64,000 nucleotides of DNA from Asaia bogorensis (GCA_945905835.1 CAMDQJ010000003.1:1-64000), one strand, 5' to 3'. Shown: positions 7,143 through 17,922, counted from the first letter of the stretch. Translations and numbers: made by a program. The notes: generated by a model not told the origin, from the letters alone.

Positions 7143-7742
7143 TTAGACCTTGGCCGCGTCACGCAGACGCATGAGCACTGTCCAGAGGCAAAGGCCGGCA
7201 AAAATCCCGGCCAGCCAGGCAAAGGCGTCGGGGAACAGGCAGAAGAGAACGAGGGCCAGGATGGTCTCGCTGCCTTCGATGATTCCCGCGGCATAGAAAA
7301 ACGATTTTGAGCCCCGCGTGCCACCATCGCGCTCGCCGCGTTGGGCCGCCATCACCGCCCGGCCGAGAAAGGACGTCGAGGTGGCAACGAACGTCGCCAG
7401 CAACAGCGCCGCCCATATCGCGTTCTGCGGCCGCGCCAACGCCATGCCCAGTGGCACGGCGGCGTAGAAGAGCATGTCGCAAACGATATCGAGGTAGCCG
7501 CCGAACGGTGTCGCCGTGGAATGCCGCGCTATGGCGCCGTCGAGGCCGTCGAATAGGCGGTTGAGCAGGATGGCCGCGAGGGCCAGCAGATAATGCTCGT
7601 GCGCCAGCAGAGGCACCGCCAGCAAACCGACCGCCAGCCCGACCAGCGTGGTTGCATTTGCCCGCACGCCCCGTCCTGCCAGCCAGCCGCCCGCACGGTC
7701 GAGCGGTGGATCGACGATACGGCGCAGCAGCGGATCGAACAT
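7143..7742 (-). CDS. CDP-alcohol phosphatidyltransferase family protein
   Basis: A 199-residue inner-membrane enzyme with the complete CDP-alcohol signature: FDGLDGAIAR, a spacer, then GGYLDIVCD, fitting D-x2-DG-x2-AR-x8-G-x3-D-x3-D. Five to six hydrophobic helices follow the usual pattern. Such enzymes move a phosphatidyl group from CDP-diacylglycerol to an alcohol. It is clearly different from the neighbouring pssA (28 bp upstream on the same strand), and the acceptor (glycerol phosphate, inositol or choline) cannot be deduced. It is the third gene of a psd-pssA-this gene unit, hinting at a phospholipid role. Confidence 0.85.
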   Translation of the reverse strand: MFDPLLRRIVDPPLDRAGGWLAGRGVRANATTLVGLAVGLLAVPLLAHEHYLLALAAILLNRLFDGLDGAIARHSTATPFGGYLDIVCDMLFYAAVPLGMALARPQNAIWAALLLATFVATSTSFLGRAVMAAQRGERDGGTRGSKSFFYAAGIIEGSETILALVLFCLFPDAFAWLAGIFAGLCLWTVLMRLRDAAKV

Positions 7743-7769
7743 CAGGGAAGCAGCGTCAGGTAACCGGTG

Positions 7770-8594
7770 TCACGGGGGCGGTGCTGCCCCGGGCTCCACG
7801 GCGCGCAACGGCACGACCGAGTCCGCCTGCTGGTCGGCCTGCGCCTGACGGCGATAGGCCATGACGCTGAACGGAATCAGCGAGACGTAAGCCAGCCCCA
7901 GCAACGACATGGCGATCCACGGCGAGGTGGCGAGCAGCCCCATCACCAAGGCGACGCCCAGCAGACCCGGCAGCACAAGATGGCGCGGCACCCGCCCCTT
8001 CTTGAAGGAAAAGGTCGGCAGGCGGCTCACCATCAGGCCGCCCACGATCAGCAGCACGGCACCGACCACGAGGTAGTGGCGGGGCCACGCTGATTCGGCC
8101 TCGAAGCTGACCAGGAGCGGGATAAGCGCCACCAGGGCGCCCGCGGGCGCCGGCACGCCGGTGAAATACGAGCCGGTCCAGGCCGGCGGCGGCGTGTCGG
8201 AGACCAGCGCGGTGTTGAAGCGGGCGAGACGCAGCGCCGAGCAGATCGGAAACATCAGCGTGACGACCCAGCCCAGCGCGCCGCCCTCGCTCAGCGAGGC
8301 GAGATAGAGCACCAGCGCTGGTGCGACGCCGAAGCACAGGAAATCCGAGAGCGAATCGAGCTCGGCGCCGAAGCGGCTGGCGACGCCCAGCCGGCGCGCG
8401 ACGCGGCCGTCGAGCGAGTCGAAGATCGCCGCCACGATGATGGCGATCACCGCCAGCTTGTACTCGTGCTGCAGCCCGAAGCGGATCGCCGTCAGGCCCG
8501 AGCACAGCGCCGCCAACGTCAGCACGTTGGGGATCAGCCGGTTGATGGAAAAGCCGCTCAGACGGCCGCGGCGGGTGCGGAGGTCGTTGTCCAT
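7770..8594 (-). CDS. pssA: CDP-diacylglycerol-serine O-phosphatidyltransferase
   Basis: Makes phosphatidylserine from CDP-diacylglycerol and serine in the inner membrane. The 274-residue protein has the CDP-alcohol motif FDSLDGRVARRLG...GAELDSLSD near residues 58-83 and about eight hydrophobic segments, as in the Bacillus-type, membrane-embedded PssA. It sits 10 bp downstream of psd, the enzyme for the next step, and the two are surely co-transcribed. Length is normal for alphaproteobacteria. Confidence 0.92.
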   Translation of the reverse strand: MDNDLRTRRGRLSGFSINRLIPNVLTLAALCSGLTAIRFGLQHEYKLAVIAIIVAAIFDSLDGRVARRLGVASRFGAELDSLSDFLCFGVAPALVLYLASLSEGGALGWVVTLMFPICSALRLARFNTALVSDTPPPAWTGSYFTGVPAPAGALVALIPLLVSFEAESAWPRHYLVVGAVLLIVGGLMVSRLPTFSFKKGRVPRHLVLPGLLGVALVMGLLATSPWIAMSLLGLAYVSLIPFSVMAYRRQAQADQQADSVVPLRAVEPGAAPPP

Positions 8595-8604
8595 GGAAGG
8601 TTCC

Positions 8605-9300
8605 CTAGAACTCCACCGCGGCCCGGGCCTCGGTGGTTGCCGCAGGCCGCAGGTCGGCCATCACAGTTTCGCCGCCGATCATACGCTGTCCCGGCGCAAC
8701 AAGCAGCCGCGCGCCGGCCGGCAGGTAGAGGTCGGTGCGGCTGCCGAAGCGGATATGGCCGAAGCGTTCGCCGACCGCCACGTCCTGGCCCGGCTTGACG
8801 TAGCAGATGATGCGGCGGGCGACCCAGCCCGCGATCTGCACGAAGCCGATGCGGCTGCCGTCGGCGCGATTGAGCGCGATCGCCATGCGTTCATTGTCCT
8901 CGCTCGCCTTGTCGTCCGAGGCGTTGAGGAACTTGCCCGGGCGATAGGCCACGACATCGATCGTGCCGGCGCAGGGCACGCGATTGATGTGGACGTCGAA
9001 GACGCTGAGGAAGATCGACACCCGGACCAGCGGGTCGCTGCCAAGGCCGAGCTCGGCCGGCGGCACGGCGAGCACGATCATCTGCACCAGCCCGTCGGCC
9101 GGTGCCACCAGCAACCCGTCTTCCTGCGGCACGCCGCGCGGCGGATCACGGAAGAAATAGACCGACCACAGCGTCAGGATGAGCAGCGGCCAGAAAATCC
9201 ACGCCGCGCCGGTCAAGGCGCCGAGAAAGGTCGCGACGGCGAAGGTGCCGATGAAGCGCCAGCCGTCGTCGAGGATGGGCACGAAGAAGTTGGTCAGCAT
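8605..9300 (-). CDS. psd: Phosphatidylserine decarboxylase proenzyme (short type)
   Basis: Decarboxylates phosphatidylserine to phosphatidylethanolamine. The 231-residue protein is of the short archaeal/alphaproteobacterial type, with an N-terminal membrane segment (two hydrophobic stretches in residues 15-50), SVFDVHINRVP and the FGSR autocleavage site near residue 187, where the Ser becomes the pyruvoyl group. The start at 9300 is MLTNFFVPI. It is first in the psd-pssA-CDP-alcohol transferase unit. Confidence 0.92.
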   Translation of the reverse strand: MLTNFFVPILDDGWRFIGTFAVATFLGALTGAAWIFWPLLILTLWSVYFFRDPPRGVPQEDGLLVAPADGLVQMIVLAVPPAELGLGSDPLVRVSIFLSVFDVHINRVPCAGTIDVVAYRPGKFLNASDDKASEDNERMAIALNRADGSRIGFVQIAGWVARRIICYVKPGQDVAVGERFGHIRFGSRTDLYLPAGARLLVAPGQRMIGGETVMADLRPAATTEARAAVEF

Positions 9301-9328
9301 GGACCCGCCTTTGTTGGCCGCCGTCCGT

Positions 9329-10324
9329 TCAGTTGGACTTCGGCAAGCTGAAAATCTGGCCGGGATATATCAGATTCGGATCGCGAATCTGTTCCTTATT
9401 CGCGTCGAAAATGACGGTGTAGCGCCAGCCGTCGCCGTAGTGGGCGCGCGCGATGTTCCAGAGATTGTTGCCCTGCACGATGTGCAGCTTGCGGCCGTCG
9501 GGGTTGGCCGCCATGAGCGCGCGTTCAAACGACATCTCAAGGCGCTGCGCCGGCTTGCCGTCCGCCGCGAGGCGCTCGACGCGCAGCACATGCTTGCCGA
9601 CGGAAACCGGTTGCTCCGGCGCCAGCCGCCAGCGGCCATCGGCGCCGGCCCGGCCTTCGGCGACGGCCTTGTCGTCGAGATAGATGCGCACGGTGCTGCC
9701 GGCCGTGGCCTGGCCGGAGACCGTCACCTGGCCGCGATCGTCGTAGTCGAGCGTCGAGACCGAAAGATCGCCCGAGCGCGGCACGCCGCCCGGCGACGGC
9801 GGCTGCACCAGTGTCGAGGGGCCGCGCGGCGGGTCGATCATGACCAGCGCCCCTTCCTTGCCGGCGGCGGAGGCCGGCGGCACGACGACGATGACGACCT
9901 GCTCGGAGGTCACGGGGGCGCGTCCTTCGAGGTGCTGCACGACGCGCAGTTCGTGCTGGCCCGGCGCCAGCGGCGGATCCTGGACCATCAGCACCCATTC
10001 GCCGCGGGCATCGGAATCGCCGCGGACGGATTCCTTGCCGCCGTCGAGCAGCACGATCTTGGCCTTCGGCGCCGAACGGCCGGCGATTACGGCGCGGCCA
10101 TCCGGACCGACGCGGACCACATCGAAGGTCGGAACCATGACGGTATCTGTGGCGGCGGGTGGCTTGGCGGGCTCGGCCGGCGCGACGGCAGCCGTCTCGG
10201 GCACGGGCTTGGCGGCCTCGGCGATGGCGGCCTGTTCGCTCTGCTTGCCATACCAGGCATAGCCTAGTGCAGCCGCTATTACGGCTACACCGACCGCTAC
10301 CAATCCGATGATGATTTTGGACAT
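9329..10324 (-). CDS. LysM domain protein with Ig-like repeats
   Basis: A 331-residue protein with an N-terminal membrane anchor (IIIGLVAVGVAVIAAALGYAW), a Pro/Ala-rich linker, two bacterial Ig-like stretches (one at about 65-115, the other around VSGQATAGSTVRIYLDD near 200) and a C-terminal LysM domain (HIVQGNNLWNIARAHYG to YPGQIFSLP). LysM binds peptidoglycan, so it is probably an envelope protein facing the periplasm. Enzymatic motifs are absent. It lies 28 bp upstream of psd on the same strand and may be transcribed with it. Confidence 0.85.
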   Translation of the reverse strand: MSKIIIGLVAVGVAVIAAALGYAWYGKQSEQAAIAEAAKPVPETAAVAPAEPAKPPAATDTVMVPTFDVVRVGPDGRAVIAGRSAPKAKIVLLDGGKESVRGDSDARGEWVLMVQDPPLAPGQHELRVVQHLEGRAPVTSEQVVIVVVPPASAAGKEGALVMIDPPRGPSTLVQPPSPGGVPRSGDLSVSTLDYDDRGQVTVSGQATAGSTVRIYLDDKAVAEGRAGADGRWRLAPEQPVSVGKHVLRVERLAADGKPAQRLEMSFERALMAANPDGRKLHIVQGNNLWNIARAHYGDGWRYTVIFDANKEQIRDPNLIYPGQIFSLPKSN

Positions 10325-10458
10325 CTGTCCCTTTGGTCTCAGCCTTTAGAACGCAGCCGCTCCCCCGCGGGTTGCGCCATCAACTTCCCAGTGCCAAATG
10401 TTACCATGCGCCCGCAGTCCGCAAACCGTGCGGATTGCCCCATTTTCAAGAAGTTTCC

Positions 10459-11046
10459 GTGTCCCTGCCCTCCTCCCTTTGCGTGTTCTGCGGCGCCCGG
10501 TTCGGCGCCAATCCCGCCAACCGCGGCGCCGCCGCCGCCCTCGGCAAGCTGTTGGCCGACAACGGCGTCACGCTGGTCTATGGCGGCGGTGGCGTCGGTC
10601 TGATGGGGCTGGTGGCCAATGCCGCCCTCGGCGCCGGCGGCAAGGTGGTGGGCGTAATCCCGCAATTCCTGCTCGACCGCGAAGCCGGCCACCCCGCCCT
10701 CAGCGAAACCGTGATTGTGCAGAACATGCACGAGCGCAAGCTTGAGATGTTCGAGCGCTCCGAAGGTTTCGTGGTCCTGCCGGGCGGATTGGGCACCCTG
10801 GAGGAGTTCTTCGAGGTGCTGTCGTGGCGGACGCTCGGCCTGCACGACAAGCCCATCGTCATCATCGACCAGGACGGCTACTGGCAGCCTCTCCACGCCC
10901 TGCTGACAAGCGTCGTGGAAGGCGATTTCGCCGACCGGCGCTACCTCGACCATGTGGCCTTCGTGACCCGGATCGAGGACGTCCTGCCGGCCATCGAGGC
11001 GATGCCGCGCACTCTTGTCGCGGACAAGAAGCTCGACCGCCTTTGA
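10459..11046 (+). CDS. LOG-family nucleotide 5'-monophosphate phosphoribohydrolase (TIGR00730)
   Basis: The Rossmann-like LOG family hydrolyses nucleoside monophosphates, including cytokinin ribotides, to base and ribose 5-phosphate. The 195-residue protein starts CVFCGARFG, has YGGGGVGLMG near residue 45, and the hallmark PGGLGTLEEFFE near 105, which holds the catalytic Glu; MHERK is also present. I choose the GTG at 10459; the 42 residues added in the track ORF (from 10333) are unlike the family. It is divergent from the LysM gene and convergent with the ABC-F gene. The physiological substrate is not known. Confidence 0.85.
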   Translation: MSLPSSLCVFCGARFGANPANRGAAAALGKLLADNGVTLVYGGGGVGLMGLVANAALGAGGKVVGVIPQFLLDREAGHPALSETVIVQNMHERKLEMFERSEGFVVLPGGLGTLEEFFEVLSWRTLGLHDKPIVIIDQDGYWQPLHALLTSVVEGDFADRRYLDHVAFVTRIEDVLPAIEAMPRTLVADKKLDRL

Positions 11047-11087
11047 TTGCGGGAGAGACGCGCCGGCAGGCCGTCCTCCGCGTCCTT

Positions 11088-12716
11088 CTACAAGCCTGGA
11101 TGAAGACCCGGCGCCTCCTGGCCCGTTCGTGCCACATATTCCGTGTAGCCGCCGCCGTACTGATGAACGCCCTCGGGCGTCAGTTCCAGCACTCGATTTG
11201 AGAGCTTGGCCAGGAAGTGGCGATCATGCGAAACGAACAGCATGGTGCCCTCGAATTCCGCGAGCGCCGCGACCAGCATCTCCTTCGTCGCCATGTCGAG
11301 ATGGTTCGTCGGCTCGTCGAGAACCAGGAAGTTCGGCGGATCGAACAGCATCTTGGCCATGACCAGACGCGCCTTCTCGCCGCCGGATAGAACACGGCAG
11401 GGCTTCTCGATATCGTCGCCGGAAAAGCCGAAGCAGCCGGCCAGCGACTTCAGCGCGCCCGTGCCGGCCTGCGGGAACGATCCGTCCAGCGATTCGAACA
11501 CCGTCTCGTCGCCATCGAGCAAGTCCATGGAGTGCTGGGCGAAGTAGCCCATCCTGACACTGGCGCCGAGGGTCACGCTGCCCTGGTCAGGCTCGGTCGC
11601 GCCCGCCACCAGCTTCAGCAGCGTGGACTTGCCGGCGCCGTTGACGCCCAGCACGCACCAGCGTTCCTGGCGGCGCATCCGCAGATCGAGTCCCTCATAG
11701 ATCGGCTGCGTGCCGTAGCCCTTGTGGACGTCCTTGAAGCTTACGACGTCGTCGCCCGAGCGCGGCGGGCTGCGGAACTCGAACCGGACGGACTGGCGTC
11801 GCCGCGGCGGTTCCACCTTCTCGATCTTGTCGAGCTTCTTCACGCGGCTCTGGACCTGGGCGGCGTGAGACGCGCGCGCCTTGAAGCGCTCGACGAACTT
11901 CATCTCCTTGGCCAGCATCGCCTGCTGGCGGTCGAATTGCGCCTGGCGTTGCTTCTCGCCCAGCGCCCGCTGCTCCTCGTAGAAATCGAAGTTGCCCGAA
12001 TAGGTGATGAGCGAGCCGCCGTCGACCTCGACGATCTTGCCGATGATGCGGTTCATGAACTCGCGGTCGTGCGAAGTCATCAGCAGCGCGCCCTCGTACT
12101 TCTTGAGGAAGTCTTCCAGCCAGATCAGGCTTTCGAGATCGAGATGGTTGCTGGGCTCGTCGAGCAGCATGGCATCGGGCCGCATCAGCAGGATGCGGGC
12201 GAGCGCCACGCGCAACTTCCAGCCGCCGGACAACAGGCCGACGTCGCCGTCCATGCGCTCCTGGCTGAAGCTCAGACCGCTGAGCACCTCGCGCGCCCGG
12301 GCATCGAGCGCATAGCCGTCGAGCTCCTCGAAGCGCCCCTGCACCTCGCCATAGCGCTCGACCAGGGCGTCCATCCTGTCGGCCTGCTCCGGGTCGGCCA
12401 TAGCCGCCCCGAGCTGGGCGATTTCGGTCGCGAGCGCACTCACCGGCCCGACGCCATCCATCACGGTGGCGACCGCGCTGCAGCCCGACATCTCGCCGAC
12501 ATCCTGGCTGAAGTAGCCGATCGTCACGCCTGCTTCGACCGTCACCTGGCCGTCGTCGGGCTGCTCCTGGCCGGCGATCATGCGGAAAAGCGTCGTCTTG
12601 CCGGCGCCGTTGGGCCCGACAAGCCCCGCCTTCTCGCCCTTCTGGATGCCCATCGACGCGTCGATGAACAGGATCTGATGGCCGTGCTGCTTGCTGATGT
12701 TATCGAGCCGAATCAT
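11088..12716 (-). CDS. ABC-F family ATP-binding protein (translation factor type)
   Basis: A soluble protein of 542 residues with two ABC domains and no membrane segments, which marks it as ABC-F rather than a transporter. Walker A motifs are GPNGAGKTT and GVNGAGKST, signatures LSGGWKLR and LSGGEKAR, and Walker B regions LLDEPSNHLD and LVLDEPTNHLD. The charged linker between domains (FYEEQRALGEKQRQAQFDR onward) is the P-site tRNA interaction motif region of the family. The start is the ATG at 12716 (MIRLDNISK); the 12 upstream residues in the track are unlikely. Closest in layout to YbiT/Uup-type housekeeping ABC-F proteins that rescue or regulate ribosomes. Confidence 0.9.
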   Translation of the reverse strand: MIRLDNISKQHGHQILFIDASMGIQKGEKAGLVGPNGAGKTTLFRMIAGQEQPDDGQVTVEAGVTIGYFSQDVGEMSGCSAVATVMDGVGPVSALATEIAQLGAAMADPEQADRMDALVERYGEVQGRFEELDGYALDARAREVLSGLSFSQERMDGDVGLLSGGWKLRVALARILLMRPDAMLLDEPSNHLDLESLIWLEDFLKKYEGALLMTSHDREFMNRIIGKIVEVDGGSLITYSGNFDFYEEQRALGEKQRQAQFDRQQAMLAKEMKFVERFKARASHAAQVQSRVKKLDKIEKVEPPRRRQSVRFEFRSPPRSGDDVVSFKDVHKGYGTQPIYEGLDLRMRRQERWCVLGVNGAGKSTLLKLVAGATEPDQGSVTLGASVRMGYFAQHSMDLLDGDETVFESLDGSFPQAGTGALKSLAGCFGFSGDDIEKPCRVLSGGEKARLVMAKMLFDPPNFLVLDEPTNHLDMATKEMLVAALAEFEGTMLFVSHDRHFLAKLSNRVLELTPEGVHQYGGGYTEYVARTGQEAPGLHPGL

Positions 12717-12805
12717 GGGGGCTGTGCTGGCGGGAAAGACGCGGCAACGCAAGCCGCAGCCAGACCACGGGATTGCGGCCGATTGTCCTCTGCCTTCATT
12801 TATTT

Positions 12806-12817
12806 AACCATATGGTT
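12806..12817. promoter_or_regulatory. Palindromic operator AACCATATGGTT
   Basis: A perfect 12-bp palindrome in an AT-rich promoter stretch, 36 bp before the DHFR-like gene. Sites of this form (AACCATATGGTT) are typical of ArsR/SmtB-type winged-helix repressors that sit next to small reductase genes. No such regulator is encoded in this window, so the operator is orphaned or served from elsewhere. TAGTATATAAAAC just downstream could contain the -10. Confidence 0.5.
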
Positions 12818-12853
12818 TAGTATATAAAACTTACCGCGCAGAGGGAGACATCG

Positions 12854-13495
12854 ATGGCCAAAGTGAAAGTTGCCGGGTTCAGTGTCTCGCTCGATGGCTT
12901 CGCCGCAGGAACCGCTCAGAGCCTGGAACATCCGCTTGGTGTGCGAGGCGAGGAGCTCTTTCAGTGGTTTTTCCCAACTCAGACTTTTCATCAGATGCTG
13001 GGAAAAGAGGACGGTGAAACCGGCCTCGATGACAGGTTCGGCCGACGCGCCATGGAAGATTTCGGCGCCTTCATCCTCGGTCGCAACATGTTCGGACCTG
13101 TGCGTGGCGAATGGCCGGACGATCAATGGAAAGGCTGGTGGGGTGACACTCCGCCTTATCATGCGCCCACTTTCGTCCTGACACATTACCCGCGACCGCC
13201 GATCGAGATGCTGGGTGGAACGACATTTTATTTTGTCTCTGGCGGCATCGAGGAGGCGCTGCAAAAGGCACGCGACGCGTCGGGCGCAAAGGACATCAAG
13301 ATTGGCGGCGGTGTCGAGACGGTGAAGCAATACGTTCAGGCCGGCCACGTGGATGAAATTCACCTCGCCGTTGCTCCCGTTGCGCTTGGCCAAGGGGAAG
13401 CGCTCTTTAGCGGCCTGGATCTCCGCGCTTTGGGATATCGGACCGTCGAGCATGTTCCCACGGACCGAGCCACGCACATTGTCCTCGCGAAGTAG
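12854..13495 (+). CDS. Dihydrofolate reductase family (RibD C-terminal domain) protein
   Basis: A 213-residue protein of the RibD_C/DHFR-like fold. Features are VAGFSVSLDGFAAG at the N-terminus, FGAFILGRNMFG near 75, WWGDTPPYHAPTFVLTHYPR, and the NADPH-site IGGGVETVKQYVQAG with DEIHLAVAPVALGQG near the C-terminus. This subfamily (YyaP/YwjB-like) is assumed to be NADPH-dependent but its substrate is unknown. A GAGGGAG lies 7 nt before the ATG. Codon use is less G+C-rich than the neighbours, and it is followed by decayed genes, so it may sit in an accessory patch. Confidence 0.8.
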   Translation: MAKVKVAGFSVSLDGFAAGTAQSLEHPLGVRGEELFQWFFPTQTFHQMLGKEDGETGLDDRFGRRAMEDFGAFILGRNMFGPVRGEWPDDQWKGWWGDTPPYHAPTFVLTHYPRPPIEMLGGTTFYFVSGGIEEALQKARDASGAKDIKIGGGVETVKQYVQAGHVDEIHLAVAPVALGQGEALFSGLDLRALGYRTVEHVPTDRATHIVLAK

Positions 13496-13555
13496 CGTTG
13501 GCGATTACGTGATGTCATAGGTCTCACGCTTGAGGCAGCGCCGACTTGGTTTCGC

Positions 13556-13690
13556 CTACTCCCACTCGATCGTGCCCGGCGGCTTGCTGGTGATGTCGTA
13601 CGTCACGCGGTTGATGCCTCGGGCATTCGTTGATGATGCCGGTGCCGACGCGGCCGAGGAAGGCGTGCTCGAAGAGAAAGTGCACTACGG
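13556..13690 (-). pseudogene. guaA: GMP synthase (guaA) C-terminal remnant
   Basis: The minus strand reads [18 protein letters not shown] in one frame and then, after a +1 shift at a TGCCCGAGG stretch, [20 protein letters not shown] followed by TAG. This is the conserved dimerisation tail of GMP synthase (usual form RIINEVRGINRVVYD...KPPATIEWE). Only about 43 codons remain and they are frameshifted; the rest of guaA is absent. A functional copy must exist elsewhere, so this is a transposed or duplicated end that has decayed. Confidence 0.7.
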
Positions 13691-14180
13691 CTTGAACAAC
13701 GCTTCAAGTCCCGACCGCCTGCGCCGCTTTGGACCGGTCCACAGGACGCCGGGAAAGCCCTTCAACGGCTTCAGCGCCTCTCCGCGCCGGCCCACTCCGG
13801 CGAGTCCTCGAGGGCGATGTGGTAGAGCGGCTCGCGGCCGGTGCCGCTGTCGAACAGCGCGCGCGGCAGGTTGACCATTTGCGGCGAGCGCTTGCGCTCG
13901 TAGGAAACGGGCGTGCCGCAGTTGGCGCAGAAGCCGCGAACGTCACCCGCCTCGTCCTTGAACCGCGTGATCGCCGTGGCGCCCTTGGCGATGCGGTGGC
14001 GCCCGTGGCGATGCGGAAGCGGCTGCGCCAGCTGCCGACATAGGTCGCGTAGGCAGCGCCGTGCGCGTGGCGGCTCTTGCTGGAGTGATCGTGCCAGGCC
14101 CAGCGGGCGGGGACGCCGATCTCGACCTGGACCTTGCCGCATTGGCAGCGGCCCTTCGCGATTCCCTTGGTGGTCGGCAT
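13685..14180 (-). pseudogene. GFA (CENP-V/glutathione-dependent formaldehyde-activating) family gene, two frameshifts
   Basis: The start ATG at 14180 gives MPTTKGIAKGRCQCGKVQVE and runs in frame to FRIATGA. The rest of the family continues in another frame as AITRFKDEAGDVRGFCANCG and MVNLPRALF...REPLYHIA. A third frame finishes ALKPLKGFPGVLWTGPK. The first shift is explained exactly by a 20-bp tandem duplication (13976-14015): removing one copy restores the frame. The second shift is near 13780. Cysteine pairs CQC and CANC would bind zinc in the intact protein. It probably yields no functional product. Confidence 0.75.
13976..14015. repeat. 20-bp tandem duplication causing a frameshift
   Basis: Two adjacent copies, GTGGCGCCCTTGGCGATGCG and GTGGCGCCCGTGGCGATGCG, differ at one base. 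Twenty is not a multiple of three, and deleting either copy joins the two reading frames of the GFA gene perfectly. Confidence 0.9.
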
Positions 14181-14309
14181 GAGAAATTCCTAGCAAATAT
14201 ACGCGCAGATTGCTCCGCCCTGCCCGCGATGGCAGGTCGCTGCCATGCTGTGCTGGAGATTGCCTTTCCCCCACCGCGGTGCAACAAGACAGGCCATAAT
14301 CAGCAATAG

Positions 14310-16574
<2,265 letters not shown>

Positions 16575-16629
16575 CGCGGCGTCGGGTGGAACCGTCCAGG
16601 GCAACCGAGGCGGCTCGAAGGAAGAAGCG

Positions 16630-16860
16630 ATGCCGAAAATCAAGGTGAAGAATCCGGTCGTCGAGATGGACGGCGACGAGATGACCCGGATCATCTGGAA
16701 GTTCATCAAGGACAGGCTGATCCTTCCCTACCTCGACATCGACCTCAAGTATTACGATCTCGGCGTCGAATACCGCGACCAGACCAACGACCAGGTGACG
16801 ATCGATTCGACCAAGGCGACACAGCAGTACGGCGTCGCGGCGATCGACGGTGGTGGCTAG
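16630..16860 (+). pseudogene. icd: Truncated homodimeric-type isocitrate dehydrogenase (icd) stump
   Basis: The first 70 residues ([20 protein letters not shown], then [25 protein letters not shown]) match the N-terminus of the roughly 400-residue, eukaryote-like dimeric NADP-IDH. After QQYGVA the sequence diverges (AIDGGG) and stops. All catalytic parts beyond the first strand are gone. It lies 55 bp after the monomeric idh on the same strand, which suggests that idh displaced icd at this locus, leaving a remnant. A GAAGGAAGAAGCG ribosome-binding site is still present, so a short peptide may be made. Confidence 0.85.
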
Positions 16861-16882
16861 CCGAGCGCGCTGCAGTTCCCGC

Positions 16883-17875
16883 TTACTCCGGCTTGATGCC
16901 CGCCGCGTTCAGCACTGGCACCCAGATCGGCTCCTGCACCTTCAACCAGTCGGCGAGTTGCTGCGGCGTGCCGCCCATGGCGACGAAGCCGCGCTTGCGC
17001 AGTTCCTCCTTCGCCTCCGGCGTCGACACGGCGGCGTTCAGCGCTTCGTTCAACTTGGCGATCGTGGCCGCCGGCGCGCCCGCCGTCGCCAGCAGCGTGT
17101 AGACGATGGTGCCGTCGACCCCGCCCATGCCCTGCTCCTTGAAGGTCGGGATCTCCGGCGCGACCGAAGAACGCTCCGGCGAGGCCATGGCATAGGCCTT
17201 CAGCTTGCCCGACTGGAGGTGCGCGGCGACCGAGGTGATGCTCGACATGCCGAGCTTGATGTGGCCGCCCAGCAGGTCCGTCACCAGCGGACCGGTGCCG
17301 CGAAACGGCACGTGAGTCAGCTTGAAGCCGTTCAGCATGGCGAACTGCTCGGTCGACAGATGCATCGGTGTCGTCAGGCCGGCCGTGCCATATTGCACCT
17401 GGCCGGGCGCCGCCTTGGCGGCCGCGACGATCGCCTTGAGGTCGGCCCATGGCGCATCAGCACTGCCGACAAACACCGATTCCTGCTTGGCGATGAAGCC
17501 GACCGGCACAAACGCCGTCTTGGGATCGAAGCCGAGCTTGGCCACGATATAGGGATAGAGGACGAGGTTGTTGCTGCTGACGACCATCCAGTGGCCGTCG
17601 CCCGGTTGCTTGGCCACGAACTCGTGGGCGATGCTGCCGCCCCCGCCGCCCTTGTTGTCGACGATGACGGTCTGCCCCAGCACCTTCTGCATCGGCTCCT
17701 GAACGGCGCGCGCCAGCGCGTCGGTGCCGCCACCCGGCGGGAACGGCACCACCATGTGCACCGGTTGCGTCGGAAAAGTCTGCGCACCAGCGCGAGACGC
17801 GCCCGCCAACGTGGCGAGCGCGCCCGCAATGAAGGTGCGTCTTGTGCTCAACGGTCCGTCGAAGCGCGTGAGCAT
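16883..17875 (-). CDS. Bug/TctC-family tripartite tricarboxylate transporter substrate-binding protein
   Basis: Periplasmic solute receptor of 330 residues. A Tat-like signal (STRRTFIAGALATLAGASRAGA) precedes FPTQPVHMVVPFPPGGGTDALAR, the ligand-binding loop of Bug proteins; VIVDNKGGGGGSIA and GGHIKLGMSS also fit. Such proteins capture carboxylates and often work with distant TctAB permeases. It stands alone here, between the icd stump and gapR; the only intact tctAB pair in the window is at 46.2-48.1 kb. Substrate unknown. Confidence 0.9.
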   Translation of the reverse strand: MLTRFDGPLSTRRTFIAGALATLAGASRAGAQTFPTQPVHMVVPFPPGGGTDALARAVQEPMQKVLGQTVIVDNKGGGGGSIAHEFVAKQPGDGHWMVVSSNNLVLYPYIVAKLGFDPKTAFVPVGFIAKQESVFVGSADAPWADLKAIVAAAKAAPGQVQYGTAGLTTPMHLSTEQFAMLNGFKLTHVPFRGTGPLVTDLLGGHIKLGMSSITSVAAHLQSGKLKAYAMASPERSSVAPEIPTFKEQGMGGVDGTIVYTLLATAGAPAATIAKLNEALNAAVSTPEAKEELRKRGFVAMGGTPQQLADWLKVQEPIWVPVLNAAGIKPE

Positions 17876-17922
17876 ATTCCCCCTCTTCAGCCCCGTTATC
17901 TGCAGGGGCCCTGAGGAGAAGC

